DNA of 64,000 nt from NCBI GenBank assembly GCA_020725525.1, contig DYEX01000151.1, positions 1 to 64,000 on the forward strand, given 5' to 3'. The position numbers and the translations under genes were made by a program. Positions 7,533 through 16,295 of this stretch are shown here, in pieces. The stretch comes from Desulfovirgula sp. GTDB lineage: Bacteria > Bacillota > Desulfotomaculia > Desulfotomaculales > Desulfovirgulaceae. Each line of letters begins with the position of its first letter. Position 1 is the first letter of the stretch. The notes under the pieces were generated by a model that did no database searches, was not told the origin of the DNA, and worked only from the letters and a program-made list of their open reading frames with translations.

Positions 7533-7641
7533 CCCAGGGGTAGGCAAATCCAATCCAGAAAGGAGCGAAAACCTGGTCATGGGGAGGCCGGGCTCACAAA
7601 AATACCAATTGTTAGGTATTGTGAGCTTTTTAGAACCAGGT

Positions 7642-8022
7642 ATGAAAATGGATGTTGTAGCGGTCATCGCTGAGAACAAGATCCGGGAAGCCATGGAAAG
7701 AGGCGAGTTTGACAACCTGCCCGGCAAGGGCAAGCCCCTGCAACTGGAGGATCTTTCCGGCGTTCCCGAGGAACTCCGGGCCTCCTACCTGATCCTGAAA
7801 AACGCCGGGGTACTGCCCCCGGAGCTCGAGCTGCACAAGGAGATAATGTCCCTGAAAAAGCTGATTAATTTTTGTTACCGGGAAGAAGAAAGGGAAGACC
7901 TGACCAGAAAACTGAACGAGAAGATATTAAGGTTTAATCTGCTGATGGAAAAAAGGGGCATGAATGCCGCCGTTAGCTATTATAAGGAAAAAATATACAG
8001 AAAACTGGGGAGATGGCTTTGA
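7642..8022 (+). CDS. DUF1992 (DnaJ-C28-like) protein
   Basis: A 126-residue protein that is essentially one DUF1992 domain: IAENKIREAMERGEFDNLPGKGKPL near the start is the family hallmark, then the ELRASYLILKNAGVLPPELEL helix and a charged coiled C-terminus. In eukaryotes the domain occurs in DNAJC28; the bacterial role is unknown. ATG 7642 is preferred over a further in-frame start at 7519 because the earlier codons overlap the palindromic repeat and have no homology; ATG 7648 is an equally possible start with CCAGG upstream. It converges on the MBL-fold gene with a 20-bp gap. Confidence 0.82.
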   Translation: MKMDVVAVIAENKIREAMERGEFDNLPGKGKPLQLEDLSGVPEELRASYLILKNAGVLPPELELHKEIMSLKKLINFCYREEEREDLTRKLNEKILRFNLLMEKRGMNAAVSYYKEKIYRKLGRWL

Positions 8023-8042
8023 CCCGGGAAAATCGGTTCATT

Positions 8043-8726
8043 TCACTTGCAATGATAATCGAGGTAATATTGTATATACTCCCTGACCTTATCCGCCGGG
8101 CTGTAAATGCCGAAATGCCCTTCGCAGAGGATGTCGGCCTCCAGTTCAAGTAGCTTGTGCATTGAGTCTCGCCATTTTTCCATGTCCGAGCCCCAGGACG
8201 GGTCAAAAGGCCCGTGGATATCCTGGCCGAACAAAACCCTGGTATCATTTATATCTACGTACGGGCTGATTCCGCCGGGAGTATGCCCGGGGGTGTGGAG
8301 GCAGCGCAGCACTAGATTTCCCACCGGGATATCCTGCATTTCGCCCTTCAACAGCAGGTCGGCGGAAACGGGGCGGTATTTCACCCCGTAGTACCATTCC
8401 GCCGTCAGGCGTGCTTCGCCCTTTACTACGGCACCATACTCCATTTCGTGGCATATCACTGTCAGCCCCAGGTCTTTGAAATAGCGCAGTCCTCCAATAT
8501 GGTCAATATGGCCGTGCGTGGCTATAACGTATTTCAGCAAAATAGTATCCAGCCCGAGCATTTTAATGTTTTCCAGCACGGCGTGGCACGAAAAGCCGAG
8601 GCCGGCATCTATGAGAGCCAGCTCGCTTCCGCCGTCGACCAGGTAAATGCAGCAGTCCCTGTCATCCGTTAATTGCGGGCCGCCCACCAGGTAAATACCA
8701 TCCCACACTTTGCGGGGTTTTAACAT
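8043..8726 (-). CDS. Metallo-beta-lactamase-fold hydrolase
   Basis: A 227-residue MBL-fold enzyme. The metal site is complete: THGHIDHIGG (HxHxDH, about residue 75), a later His in TPGHTPGG, Asp in FGQDIHG and a final His in CEGHFG. The family covers glyoxalase II, lactonases and flavodiiron proteins; this one has no flavodoxin or rhodanese extension, so the substrate is unknown. ATG at 8726 follows GGAGGGGGTCAC. Its start overlaps the stop of the upstream HD-domain gene by 7 bp, so the two are co-translated. Confidence 0.85.
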   Translation of the reverse strand: MLKPRKVWDGIYLVGGPQLTDDRDCCIYLVDGGSELALIDAGLGFSCHAVLENIKMLGLDTILLKYVIATHGHIDHIGGLRYFKDLGLTVICHEMEYGAVVKGEARLTAEWYYGVKYRPVSADLLLKGEMQDIPVGNLVLRCLHTPGHTPGGISPYVDINDTRVLFGQDIHGPFDPSWGSDMEKWRDSMHKLLELEADILCEGHFGIYSPADKVREYIQYYLDYHCK

Positions 8727-9517
8727 GTGACCCCCTCCTTTTCCAAACTGTACATATAAGCCTGCAAATGGCCGTAAACTTTCTGGATCTCTCCGGTCTT
8801 TGGCAGGCAAGCGATAATCTTTTCCACGTAGCCGTTCCTGGCAATCTCCGAGAGCGAGCAGGGAAAGTTGATGTCGTAAATCCAGGAAAGCATGAGCAGT
8901 TTGCGGTCGTTAAAATTTTTCATGTCATCATAGTGGCAGAGTTGTTCTTGAAGTAAGTTTCGGACCAGGACCGGCGAATATCCCGGTGTATCGGGGAGGC
9001 CGGAAATCTGCTGCGCGTTTGGTTGATCGTTCCTACGGTCCAGGGAAGCGGTGAACATCTCCAGGATGTCCAGTTTATCTGCATCCCGGATCAGGCGGGC
9101 AAATAAAGAAAGGCGGCCCGGTAAATCCGGGGGCAACGTACACAGGTTATGATACTCGATGGCCTTCGTGATCAGGTTCCTTTCTTCTGCTGTTAGTGCG
9201 ACAAGCACCCCGGTCCGTTCCAGTTCGCGTATGCCCAGGAGCGCATGGTTTTCCGAACGCCGGTCGTTAAAAGTATGGTAGAGGGCAAACTGTTTGAAAC
9301 GTCCAATATCGTGCAGCAGGGCGATGGTTTCGGCCAGGTAAAGGTCTTCAGCCCCCAGGCTTAAAGAGCTTCCGATACGCAATATTTTCTCGCAGACCCT
9401 TTTAGTGTGCTCCTCCTTAAGCCTGATTCCTGCCTGAACGTCGGGGTCATCGTGGTAAAAATGCTTAACGTACTGGTTAAACCAGCCCTTTAAAGCCTGA
9501 AGCTGCTCCGCTTTCAA
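8720..9517 (-). CDS. HD-domain phosphohydrolase-like protein
   Basis: An HD-superfamily protein of 265 residues. Motifs in order: an early His in EEHTKRVCEKIL, the ALLHDIGRF doublet (HD), a middle EYHN and a late RDADKLDILE. These four give the metal site of HD phosphohydrolases that act on nucleotides or phosphoesters. The start is probably TTG at 9517, nine bases after AAAGGGGACGGG; an in-frame ATG at 9583 is possible but has no ribosome site. It forms a two-gene operon with the MBL hydrolase. Substrate cannot be read from sequence. Confidence 0.82.
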   Translation of the reverse strand: MKAEQLQALKGWFNQYVKHFYHDDPDVQAGIRLKEEHTKRVCEKILRIGSSLSLGAEDLYLAETIALLHDIGRFKQFALYHTFNDRRSENHALLGIRELERTGVLVALTAEERNLITKAIEYHNLCTLPPDLPGRLSLFARLIRDADKLDILEMFTASLDRRNDQPNAQQISGLPDTPGYSPVLVRNLLQEQLCHYDDMKNFNDRKLLMLSWIYDINFPCSLSEIARNGYVEKIIACLPKTGEIQKVYGHLQAYMYSLEKEGVTC

Positions 9518-9855
9518 AATCCCGTCCCCTTTCAAATTTAAGTGACTTTCGCAGTTTACCGGCAGATTGACGCTATTCATCAATATATATGGTTATAGTA
9601 CCATAACGGGAAGACAACGGGAAAGTAACGCCTACCGGTTTTCTTCCCAGAGAATATACGCTCTGTTGTCCACTACGGGAAATGCTTGCAAAAACCCGGA
9701 GTTGGTTGTAAAATAAAAAAACGGAGTGAGCTGACGGCTGCTTCCTGAAACTTCTGGCCAGCCACCCCCCTCTTGAGTTTTTTGCAATACATCGTTATAA
9801 TATAAGCTGTAATAAAAAAATATAAACCAGTGGCAGTAGGCCATGGCCATAGCAT
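9518..9855. other. Spacer upstream of tRNA-Ser(GGA)
   Basis: About 340 bp, AT-rich on the right side. The upstream region of the HD gene lies here. Short open frames exist on the minus strand but they lack ribosome sites and run into the tRNA, so none is called. A promoter for the tRNA is expected near 9790-9830 but no clear -35/-10 pair is convincing. Confidence 0.5.
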
Positions 9856-9950
9856 GGAGAGATGGCTGAGTGGTTGAAGGCGCTCGCCTGGAGAGCGAGT
9901 AGACGGGTACAAAGCCTGTCTCGTGGGTTCGAATCCCACTCTCTCCGCCA
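9856..9950 (+). tRNA. tRNA-Ser (anticodon GGA)
   Basis: Class II tRNA with acceptor GGAGAGA/TCTCTCC and encoded CCA. The anticodon stem CTCGC/GCGAG encloses the loop CTGGAGA, giving GGA, which reads UCC/UCU. The variable arm is ACGGG...CCTGT and the T arm GTGGGTTCGAATCCCAC. It is a close relative of the CGA isoacceptor at 4388 and precedes the SRP RNA. Confidence 0.95.
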
Positions 9951-10005
9951 GAAAAAGATTTGGGTTGCAGGTTTGGTATGGCAGGCCTGCGGCCAACGAG
10001 AAGCC

Positions 10006-10278
10006 TTGGCCGTGCTAGATGGGGAGGTAGCGGTGCCCTGTACCCGCAAACCGCTGTAGCGGGGTCGAATTCCTGTCCGCGGGTGTGGCTTGTGGGGTCC
10101 GGCCGCTGTAAGGGGTGACGACGGTTGGGTCTTGCGCGACGGAGACTTCTGAACCGTGTCAGGTCCTGGCGGAAGCAGCACTAAGGAAGCACCTCCGGGT
10201 GCCGCAAGGGTGCCTGACCCGAGCTACCTGCAGGGGTAACGCCCGGAAGTCACTATTCAACGACAGGTGCACGGCCAA
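10006..10278 (+). ncRNA. ffs: Signal recognition particle RNA (large form with Alu domain)
   Basis: RNA scaffold of the SRP. The ends pair (TTGGCCGTGC at 10006 with GCACGGCCAA at 10269-10278). The 5' Alu-domain part GGTAGCGGTGCCCTGTACCC and the helix 8 tetraloop region GTCAGGTCCTGGCGGAAGC and AGCAGCACTAAGG are unmistakable. The length of about 270 bases is the Bacillus/Clostridia large type. It lies immediately upstream of dnaX, the classical Firmicute location. Confidence 0.95.
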
Positions 10279-10290
10279 TAAGATTGCACG

Positions 10291-10320
10291 AACTGCTTAA
10301 AAAAGCAGTTCTTTATTTTT
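10291..10320 (+). terminator. Intrinsic terminator of SRP RNA
   Basis: AACTGCTT (10291-10298) pairs with AAGCAGTT (10303-10310), followed by CTTTATTTTTT. It starts 13 bases after the mature RNA 3' end. Confidence 0.88.
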
Positions 10321-10406
10321 TCTAAAAGAGGAAACTATTAAATGGCGGCGAATTTGTTGTAAGGCTGAATGCTGAACGTGAGCAACAGTTACTGGAGTGA
10401 ATTATC

Positions 10407-12149
10407 ATGGCTTACCAGGCCCTTTACCGGACGTGGCGTCCCCGGCGTTTTCAAGAAATTGTGGGCCAGGAACACGTTACCCACACCTTACAAAATGCTT
10501 TGCTGGCCGGGCGCATAGCCCATGCCTACCTTTTTTGCGGTCCCCGGGGCACGGGTAAAACAACCACGGCCAAGGTCCTGGCCAGGGCATTGAATTGCCT
10601 TGCCCGCCAGGGGGCTGAGCCCTGCAATGAATGTGCCGTGTGCCGGGAGATTAATGCGGGTACGTCCATGGACGTGGTGGAAATAGATGCCGCCTCCCAC
10701 CGGGGCATTGACGAGATCAGGGAACTGCGGGAAAAAGTGAGATTTTCACCGGCGCTGGCTGGCTACCGGGTTTATATTATCGACGAAGTGCATATGCTGA
10801 CCAGTGAGGCTTTTAATGCCCTGCTGAAAACTTTAGAGGAACCGCCTGCCCATGTGATCTTTGTTCTGGCCACTACCGAGCCTCATAAGGTCCCCCTCAC
10901 CATCCTGTCCCGGTGCCAGCGTTTTGATTTTCATCCCATTGGCCTTGCGGATATGCTGACCCGGCTGCGGGAGGTGGCCGGCGGAGCCGGGTTTACAGTG
11001 GAAGAAGAAGCTCTCTATCTAATTGCCCGGGCTGCCGACGGTGGTTTGAGGGATGCACTTGGTATACTGGATCAGGCGGCGGCCTATGGTAATATGGTTG
11101 TTACTGCAGACCATGTGCACCGGATTATGGGCACCGTGCGGGACGACCTGCTGGATGGGGCGGCTCAAAACCTGGCGGCCGGCCGGGCGGACGGCTTGCT
11201 GCATTTGGTGGCCACCCTGGTGGAAGAAGGGAAAGACCTGCGCCTTTTCGTCCAGGGGCTGACCGGTTACTTACGCAACCTCATGCTGGTTAAAATTTCA
11301 CCCCACGAAGAACTGGTCCTGGCCCCCGGCGAAAAGGAACGCTTGTTAGCCCGGGCCGGTGAGTTCACCCGGGAACAATTACTGCACATTTTACATGTCC
11401 TCACCCGGGTGGAACAGGACATGAAATGGGCCAGTCAGCCCCGCATATTACTGGAAGTAGCCCTGGTGGAAGCCACCCGCCCAGAAAGCGGCAATTCCCT
11501 GGCCGCCCTTGCCCGGCGGGTGGAACAACTGGAGCTGCGCCTGGAGCAGTTGATGGCCGGCCGTGTGAATGGTTCCGTTGAGGAAAAAGATGTTGTCGAA
11601 AAAGATATCCAGCCTCCAGAGGAAAGACGAAAGGCCGGCAACACGGGCGACACAAGCACAAAACGGCCCCAGGCAAGTAAAAACACCGCTGCGGGAGGGT
11701 GGGGGAAAAAACGAGCCGCCACAAAAGAAGTTCAGCCGGATAGTTCCGTAAAAGCTCCCCCCGGAAACGGGGAAGTTTGCGCCAACGGCGACGTCACGCT
11801 GGATAAAATCAGGCAGCGCTGGCCGCAGGTGCTGGATCTGGTCCGGAGCAAGAGCCTTCCGGTGTACAATTATCTTGCCCACAGCTGGCCCCAGCAGGTG
11901 GTGGAAGGTTGCCTGACCATAGCCTTCGGTCCCGACCACGATATGTTCAAGGATCTGCTGGACACAGCGGCAAACCGCCGGGTGGTTGAAGAGGCCCTGG
12001 CCGTTTTATTCCCGGGAACCTGGCGGGTAAACATAGTGTACGGGAACGCTCCCCCGGAAGAAAGGAAGCCGGACGAGCCGAATGAGCACCTTGACGCCGC
12101 AACGGCCATCCAGCTGTTCGGGGGAGAAGAGATAGAAGAAAAAAATTAA
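10407..12149 (+). CDS. dnaX: DNA polymerase III subunit gamma/tau
   Basis: Clamp-loader ATPase of the replicase. The 580-residue protein starts YQALYRTWRPRRFQEIVGQEH. Walker A is GPRGTGKTT (about 45-53), a four-Cys zinc module (CLARQGAEPCNECAVC) follows, and Walker B is DEVHMLT with sensor 1 ATTEPHK. After residue 370 a variable charged linker leads to a tau-like C-terminal domain (KIRQRWPQVLDLVRSKSL). Length suits full tau; a shorter gamma form cannot be judged. It is first in dnaX-ybaB-recR. Confidence 0.97.
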   Translation: MAYQALYRTWRPRRFQEIVGQEHVTHTLQNALLAGRIAHAYLFCGPRGTGKTTTAKVLARALNCLARQGAEPCNECAVCREINAGTSMDVVEIDAASHRGIDEIRELREKVRFSPALAGYRVYIIDEVHMLTSEAFNALLKTLEEPPAHVIFVLATTEPHKVPLTILSRCQRFDFHPIGLADMLTRLREVAGGAGFTVEEEALYLIARAADGGLRDALGILDQAAAYGNMVVTADHVHRIMGTVRDDLLDGAAQNLAAGRADGLLHLVATLVEEGKDLRLFVQGLTGYLRNLMLVKISPHEELVLAPGEKERLLARAGEFTREQLLHILHVLTRVEQDMKWASQPRILLEVALVEATRPESGNSLAALARRVEQLELRLEQLMAGRVNGSVEEKDVVEKDIQPPEERRKAGNTGDTSTKRPQASKNTAAGGWGKKRAATKEVQPDSSVKAPPGNGEVCANGDVTLDKIRQRWPQVLDLVRSKSLPVYNYLAHSWPQQVVEGCLTIAFGPDHDMFKDLLDTAANRRVVEEALAVLFPGTWRVNIVYGNAPPEERKPDEPNEHLDAATAIQLFGGEEIEEKN

Positions 12150-12167
12150 TTAAAAGGGGAGATTATC

Positions 12168-12485
12168 ATGATGGGTCCCAATATGAATAAAATGCTGAAG
12201 CAGGTACAAAAAATGCAAGCGGAAATGATGCGCCTGCAGGAGGAACTGGGCAACCGGACGGTGGAAGCCACGGCCGGGGGAGGGGCCGTAAAGGCAGTGG
12301 TGAATGGCAAACAGGAACTGGTGGCCCTGGAAATCAGGCCCGAAGCGGTAGATCCGGAGGACGTGGAAATGCTGGTGGACCTGATTCTCACGGCGGTGAA
12401 CGGTGCCCTTAATCAGTCCCGGGAAATGGTCACCAGGGAAATGGGCAAGCTGACCGGTGGACTGAACCTGCCCGGCCTGTTTTAG
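12168..12485 (+). CDS. YbaB/EbfC nucleoid-associated protein
   Basis: A 105-residue DNA-binding dimer of the YbaB family: N-terminal helix MNKMLKQVQKMQAEMMRLQ, central GGGAVKAVVNGKQELVALEI strands, then a second helix VDLILTAVNGALNQS. The ATG pair at 12168/12171 follows AAAAGGGGAG. It sits 18 bp after dnaX and 13 bp before recR, the universal order. The protein bends DNA and is linked with recombination and replication genes by context. Confidence 0.95.
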   Translation: MMGPNMNKMLKQVQKMQAEMMRLQEELGNRTVEATAGGGAVKAVVNGKQELVALEIRPEAVDPEDVEMLVDLILTAVNGALNQSREMVTREMGKLTGGLNLPGLF

Positions 12486-12498
12486 GGGGTGAGAACCG

Positions 12499-13101
12499 GT
12501 GAAATATCTCTCCGGGCCGGCAAACCGCTTGATTGAGGAACTGTCCAAACTACCCGGTATCGGCCCAAAAACAGCCCAGCGGCTGGCCTTTTATCTTTTA
12601 AATGCACCGCCGGAAGTAACCCATAACCTGGCCCGGGCCATGGTTTTCGCCCGCGATAATGTCCGTTATTGTTCCGTTTGTGCCAATCTTACTGATCGGG
12701 AAGTCTGCCAGATTTGTTCCGACCCGGGGCGGGACCACTCCCTTTTGTGCGTGGTTCAGGAACCCAGGGATGTGGTGGCCATGGAAAAAACCCGGGGATA
12801 CCGGGGGCTCTACCACGTTTTGCAGGGGGCGATCTCACCCCTGGCCGGGGTTGGCCCTGAAGACCTGACCATCAAGCAATTGCTGGCCAGGCTGCGTGAA
12901 GGGAAGATCAAAGAAGTAATACTGGCTACCAACCCGGACGTTGAGGGTGATGCCACCGCCCTCTATCTGGCGCAGTTAATTAAACCTCTGGGTTTAAAAG
13001 TTACCCGCATTGCCCACGGCCTGCCCGTGGGCGCCCACCTGGAATATGCCGATGAAATGACCCTGGCCAGGGCCCTGGAAGGCCGCCGGGAGTTACCATA
13101 A
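12499..13101 (+). CDS. recR: Recombination mediator RecR
   Basis: Acts with RecF/RecO to load RecA on gapped DNA. The 200-residue protein shows the helix-hairpin-helix [17 protein letters not shown], a four-Cys zinc finger ([16 protein letters not shown]), then the TOPRIM domain with VVQEPRDV and the late [15 protein letters not shown] and [12 protein letters not shown] blocks. GTG start at 12499 follows GGGGGTGAGAACC. Full length and all motifs intact. Confidence 0.97.
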   Translation: MKYLSGPANRLIEELSKLPGIGPKTAQRLAFYLLNAPPEVTHNLARAMVFARDNVRYCSVCANLTDREVCQICSDPGRDHSLLCVVQEPRDVVAMEKTRGYRGLYHVLQGAISPLAGVGPEDLTIKQLLARLREGKIKEVILATNPDVEGDATALYLAQLIKPLGLKVTRIAHGLPVGAHLEYADEMTLARALEGRRELP

Positions 13102-13194
13102 AGACATACAGTAGCAAAACCTTATAGCATATTTTCCCTTTCCACCCCATATACATGCCGTGGGACAAGATTGCCGGGTAAAGGGGTGGGATGG

Positions 13195-13458
13195 GTGGAG
13201 TTAAAACTGCTTTTGTTAATAGCCCTCGGTCTTTTGGGATTATTTCTCATGGGCAGTGTTTTGCTCAAGGTTTTTAAATTCACCTTGCGGTTGATCCTGC
13301 ATTTTTTGATGGGGGGAGTATTATTACTTTTGTTCAATATTTTCCTCGGACAGCTGGGGTTAAGGATTGCTGTCAACCCGGTTACTCTCCTCACCGCCGG
13401 ATTGCTTCAGGTACCCGGGGTGATACTCTTAATCCTGTTACACTACTTTTTTGCTTAG
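13195..13458 (+). CDS. bofA: Pro-sigma-K processing inhibitor BofA family
   Basis: An 87-residue membrane protein with two to three hydrophobic helices and the family's final LGLRIAVNPVTLLTAGLL segment. BofA holds the SpoIVFB protease inactive at the forespore outer membrane until engulfment is complete. GTG at 13195 after AAGGGGTGGG gives the family's usual length; an in-frame TTG at 13171 is less likely. The gene follows recR, as in Bacillus. Sequence similarity is carried mainly by the IAVNP..LL block. Confidence 0.87.
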   Translation: MELKLLLLIALGLLGLFLMGSVLLKVFKFTLRLILHFLMGGVLLLLFNIFLGQLGLRIAVNPVTLLTAGLLQVPGVILLILLHYFFA

Positions 13459-13483
13459 CCAATTTTTCAAATTTTGGCTTGTG

Positions 13484-13512
13484 TTGACGTGGAGTCCTTT
13501 TTGCAATATACT
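13484..13512 (+). promoter_or_regulatory. Strong SigA-type promoter
   Basis: TTGACG (13484-13489), exactly 17 bp, TATACT (13507-13512). It lies 26 bp after bofA and about 190 bp before the operon at 13701, with a hairpin at 13562-13584 in between. Confidence 0.7.
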
Positions 13513-13561
13513 AAATACGGATTGGATGGTTGTAATAAATAAATAAAAATTAATAAAATTA

Positions 13562-13584
13562 GGGACAGTAGCCCCAACTGTCCC
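13562..13584 (+). terminator. Leader hairpin, possible attenuator
   Basis: GGGACAGT pairs with ACTGTCCC around AGCCCCA, followed by GGTTTTCGTTCTC. It starts about 43 bases after the predicted transcription start of the upstream promoter. The T tract is weak, so it could be an attenuator, the end of a short RNA, or simply the bofA terminator. Confidence 0.45.
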
Positions 13585-13700
13585 GGTTTTCGTTCTCATG
13601 TTGTTGTACTTACTTTTTAGAAAATAAATATCGGGATTTTAAATTTTTTTTATCTTTTGCATAATCCCGGCGGAGGTGAGGATGTATTTCCTGCCGGATA

Positions 13701-14351
13701 GTGGAAGCCTATATTGGAGAGTATGCCAGTGGCAAGAGCGAAGTGGCGGTCAACCGGGCCATTTTTCTGGCCCGCAGTGGCCGGCGGGTTAACCTGGTTG
13801 ACCTGGATATCGTGGAACCCTGCTATACCCTGCGGCCGATAAAGAAAAAGTTAACTGAAATGGGGATAAACGTGGTGGCCTGGGAAACCAGGGAAATGAT
13901 GGGTTTGGGGGAAACGGGCTGTATCTTTCACCCGGCCAATCGCTGGGCCTTAAAGCTTTCCGGAGACGTCATCCTGGATATTGGCTACGGTGTAGAAGGG
14001 GCCAAAACATTAAACCTTGTCGAGGGTGCGGCCAGTGATCCTGATTTAAAAATTTTCGCGGTGGTAAACGTGGCCCGGCCCATGACCGGTTCCGTAGAAG
14101 AGATTGTCCAGTATGTCCGGACCCTGGGGAAGGTGGACGGGTTAATTAACAACAGTCATCTGGGTGATGAAACCACGATGGAATTTATTCAGGAAGGGGC
14201 AAGGATAGTGGGCGAGGCTGCCCGGCAGTTGGGCATTCCCGTGGTGGCCACCACCGCCCTGGAGGAACTGGCCCGGGTCATCGGTACTCATGACGCGGCC
14301 GGCCATCCGGTGTGGCCCATTAAACGTTACATGCCCCAAACTTTGTGGTAA
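13701..14351 (+). CDS. P-loop NTPase of the MinD/CobQ-like superfamily
   Basis: About 216 residues. It opens with the P-loop YIGEYASGKSEVAVNRA and has LVDLDIVEPCYTLRP as a switch/Walker A-prime-like region, then DVILDIGYGVEGA (Walker B position) and VNVARPMTGS. It is encoded directly upstream of the 2-oxoacid oxidoreductase genes. The start is unclear: the best ribosome site (CGGAGGTGAGG, 13672) sits before an ATG at 13682 in another frame, while the P-loop frame has only GTG 13701, 25 bases away. A one-base discrepancy near 13685-13700 is possible. It may help assemble or regulate the oxidoreductase; that is inference. Confidence 0.75.
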   Translation: MEAYIGEYASGKSEVAVNRAIFLARSGRRVNLVDLDIVEPCYTLRPIKKKLTEMGINVVAWETREMMGLGETGCIFHPANRWALKLSGDVILDIGYGVEGAKTLNLVEGAASDPDLKIFAVVNVARPMTGSVEEIVQYVRTLGKVDGLINNSHLGDETTMEFIQEGARIVGEAARQLGIPVVATTALEELARVIGTHDAAGHPVWPIKRYMPQTLW

Positions 14352-14411
14352 GTGGAAAACCGTTTTTCCGGTTTTCTCATAGGGATAAGATTTCAGGAGG
14401 TGTGCGTTTTT

Positions 14412-15500
14412 ATGCCAGACAAACCAATTGAGGGTGAAAAGCGGGTTTTTATGACCGGTAATGAGGTGGTTGCCTGGGCCGCGCTGGTGGCCGGCGCCGA
14501 CATCATGTACGGCTACCCCATTACCCCTCAGAATGAAATCATGCACTACTGGACCCGCCTGGCACCCAAATTTGGCCGCGAGTTCCTGCAAACGGAGGAC
14601 GAGCTTTCCGCCGGCTTCACCACCATCGGCGGCGTGCTGGCCGGACGCAAGGCCTTCACGGCCACGGCCGGACCGGGTAATACCCTGATGCAGGAACCCA
14701 TGTCCATGGCCGAAGCCATGCGTTTGCCCACAGTGGTGGTAATCCAGCAGCGGGGCGGCCCCTCCACGGCCACGGTAATTTATTCCCAGCAGGAAGTGAC
14801 CATGACTACTTTGGGCGGCAACGGCGAGGGGTTGCGTATTGTCTACTCCACCGCCAATCACCAGGAGCTTTTTGATTATACCATCAAGGCCTTCAATACG
14901 GCCTGGAAATATCGTTTCCCCACCTTTGTCCTGGGTGACGGCTACCAGGCGAAAATGAGGGAATCTTTGACCATCTATGATCCCGCCAGCCGGGGCATTG
15001 AGCTTGTAGAAGCCGAACCTTTCCTGGGCAAGCCGGGCGTTCCCGGGGTGGACAGGCCGCCCACGCAGCTGCGCAATACCTACAACGTGGAAGAAGAACT
15101 GTACGAGGTGCTGGAAGGCTACTTCAAGGACTACGAAAAAATCGCCCCGGAAGTAGCGGAACACGAGGCGTTTGGTCTTGAAGATGCCGACCTGGTGGTA
15201 GTATCCCACGGCGTGGTATCCCGGGCATGTAAGGCAGCCGTAAAGGAACTGCGGGAGGGTGGGATCAAGGTCGGCTACTTCCGTCCCATCACCCTGCGCC
15301 CCCTGCCGGTAGACGCCATCCGGGAAACGGCCAGCAAGGCCAGGCAATTCCTGGTAGTGGAATCGGCCAACGGACAACTGGCCAGGCTCTTAAAGGAAGT
15401 TGCCTACGGATGTCCGGTGGAAATGCTGTCCCTGTTTAAACCCGGAGTAGGCATAACTGCTGAAGATGTGGTCAGCCGCGTGAAAGAGATTGCCGGTTAG
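14412..15500 (+). CDS. 2-oxoacid:ferredoxin oxidoreductase, alpha subunit
   Basis: Pyrimidine-binding subunit of a TPP-dependent 2-oxoacid:ferredoxin oxidoreductase, which oxidatively decarboxylates a 2-oxoacid to acyl-CoA and reduces ferredoxin. The 362-residue product starts after AGGAGGTGTGCG and shows FMTGNEVVAWAALVAGADIMYGYPITPQNE, the family's N-terminal signature, plus TATAGPGNTLMQEPMSMAEA. The order alpha-beta-gamma-delta and sequence style fit the 2-oxoglutarate or branched-chain (Kor/Vor) types rather than fused pyruvate PFOR. The exact substrate cannot be assigned by eye. Confidence 0.93.
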   Translation: MPDKPIEGEKRVFMTGNEVVAWAALVAGADIMYGYPITPQNEIMHYWTRLAPKFGREFLQTEDELSAGFTTIGGVLAGRKAFTATAGPGNTLMQEPMSMAEAMRLPTVVVIQQRGGPSTATVIYSQQEVTMTTLGGNGEGLRIVYSTANHQELFDYTIKAFNTAWKYRFPTFVLGDGYQAKMRESLTIYDPASRGIELVEAEPFLGKPGVPGVDRPPTQLRNTYNVEEELYEVLEGYFKDYEKIAPEVAEHEAFGLEDADLVVVSHGVVSRACKAAVKELREGGIKVGYFRPITLRPLPVDAIRETASKARQFLVVESANGQLARLLKEVAYGCPVEMLSLFKPGVGITAEDVVSRVKEIAG

Positions 15501-15530
15501 TGGCGAAACATAGAAAGGAGGCCATTTTTG

Positions 15531-16295
15531 ATGTCAGTGCAACCTGCCATGCCCAAGAGCTGGCGTGTAGATACCAAGCCTCACAAGTTTTGTCCCGGGT
15601 GCGGTCACGGCCTGGTATTAAAGGCGTTGGGTCAGGCCATCGATGAATTGGGTATTCAGGACCGGGCCGTTTTTGGCTGTGATATTGGCTGTTCTCTGCT
15701 GGCCTGGGACTTCTTCAACGTGGATACCATTCAAACCCATCACGGCCGCACCACGCCCGTAATCACGGGTTTAAAGCGGGCCAATCCCAATCTCGTCGGC
15801 ATTGCCTACATGGGAGACGGCGGCGGCTATGCCATTGGCTCGCAGCACCTGGTAAATGCCGCGTCGAGAAATGAAAGGATCACCGTGATCCTGGTGAACA
15901 ATACCCAGTACGGTATGACCGGCGGTCAAATGGCGCCCACCACCCTGCCCGGCCAGAAGACCGAAACCACACCCTACGGCCGGGATCCGGAAAAAACCGG
16001 TTATCCCACCCAGGGTCCGGAAATGGTGGCCGCCATTACCCGGGAGGGAGCCTACGTGGCCCGGGGCACGGTGGCCAACCTGCGGCAGTTAAAGAATTAC
16101 CTCAAAAAGGCCCTGGAAAACCAGATGGCCGGCAACGGTTTTTCCTTTGTGGAGGTCCTCTCTACCTGCCCGACAAACTGGCGGACCAACGCCGAGGAGA
16201 CCTGGAAAATGGTGGAACAGGAACTGCCCAGGTACTTCAAGGTGGGCGAAATTAAAGTACCGGGCGGCCAGAAGGAGGGCGAGGCAAATGGCTAA
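15531..16295 (+). CDS. 2-oxoacid:ferredoxin oxidoreductase, beta subunit (TPP-binding)
   Basis: The 254-residue TPP-binding subunit. FCPGCGHG near residue 22 and CDIGCS near 50 carry cysteines for a [4Fe-4S] cluster. The TPP motif GDGGGYAIG...NNTQYGMTGGQ is complete. The start is ATG 15531 behind AAAGGAGGCC; the TTG just before it is an alternative. It follows the alpha gene by 30 bp and overlaps the gamma gene by 8 bp, so the operon is translationally coupled. Confidence 0.93.
   Translation: MSVQPAMPKSWRVDTKPHKFCPGCGHGLVLKALGQAIDELGIQDRAVFGCDIGCSLLAWDFFNVDTIQTHHGRTTPVITGLKRANPNLVGIAYMGDGGGYAIGSQHLVNAASRNERITVILVNNTQYGMTGGQMAPTTLPGQKTETTPYGRDPEKTGYPTQGPEMVAAITREGAYVARGTVANLRQLKNYLKKALENQMAGNGFSFVEVLSTCPTNWRTNAEETWKMVEQELPRYFKVGEIKVPGGQKEGEANG

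Noticed and set aside
9632-9850. Minus-strand ORF upstream of tRNA-Ser(GGA)
   Set aside because: No ribosome site, low-complexity aromatic-rich product, and related frames run through the tRNA.
16147-16287. N-terminal extension of the oxidoreductase gamma subunit
   Set aside because: It would overlap the beta gene by about 150 bp; the family N-terminus begins at ATG 16288 with a proper ribosome site.
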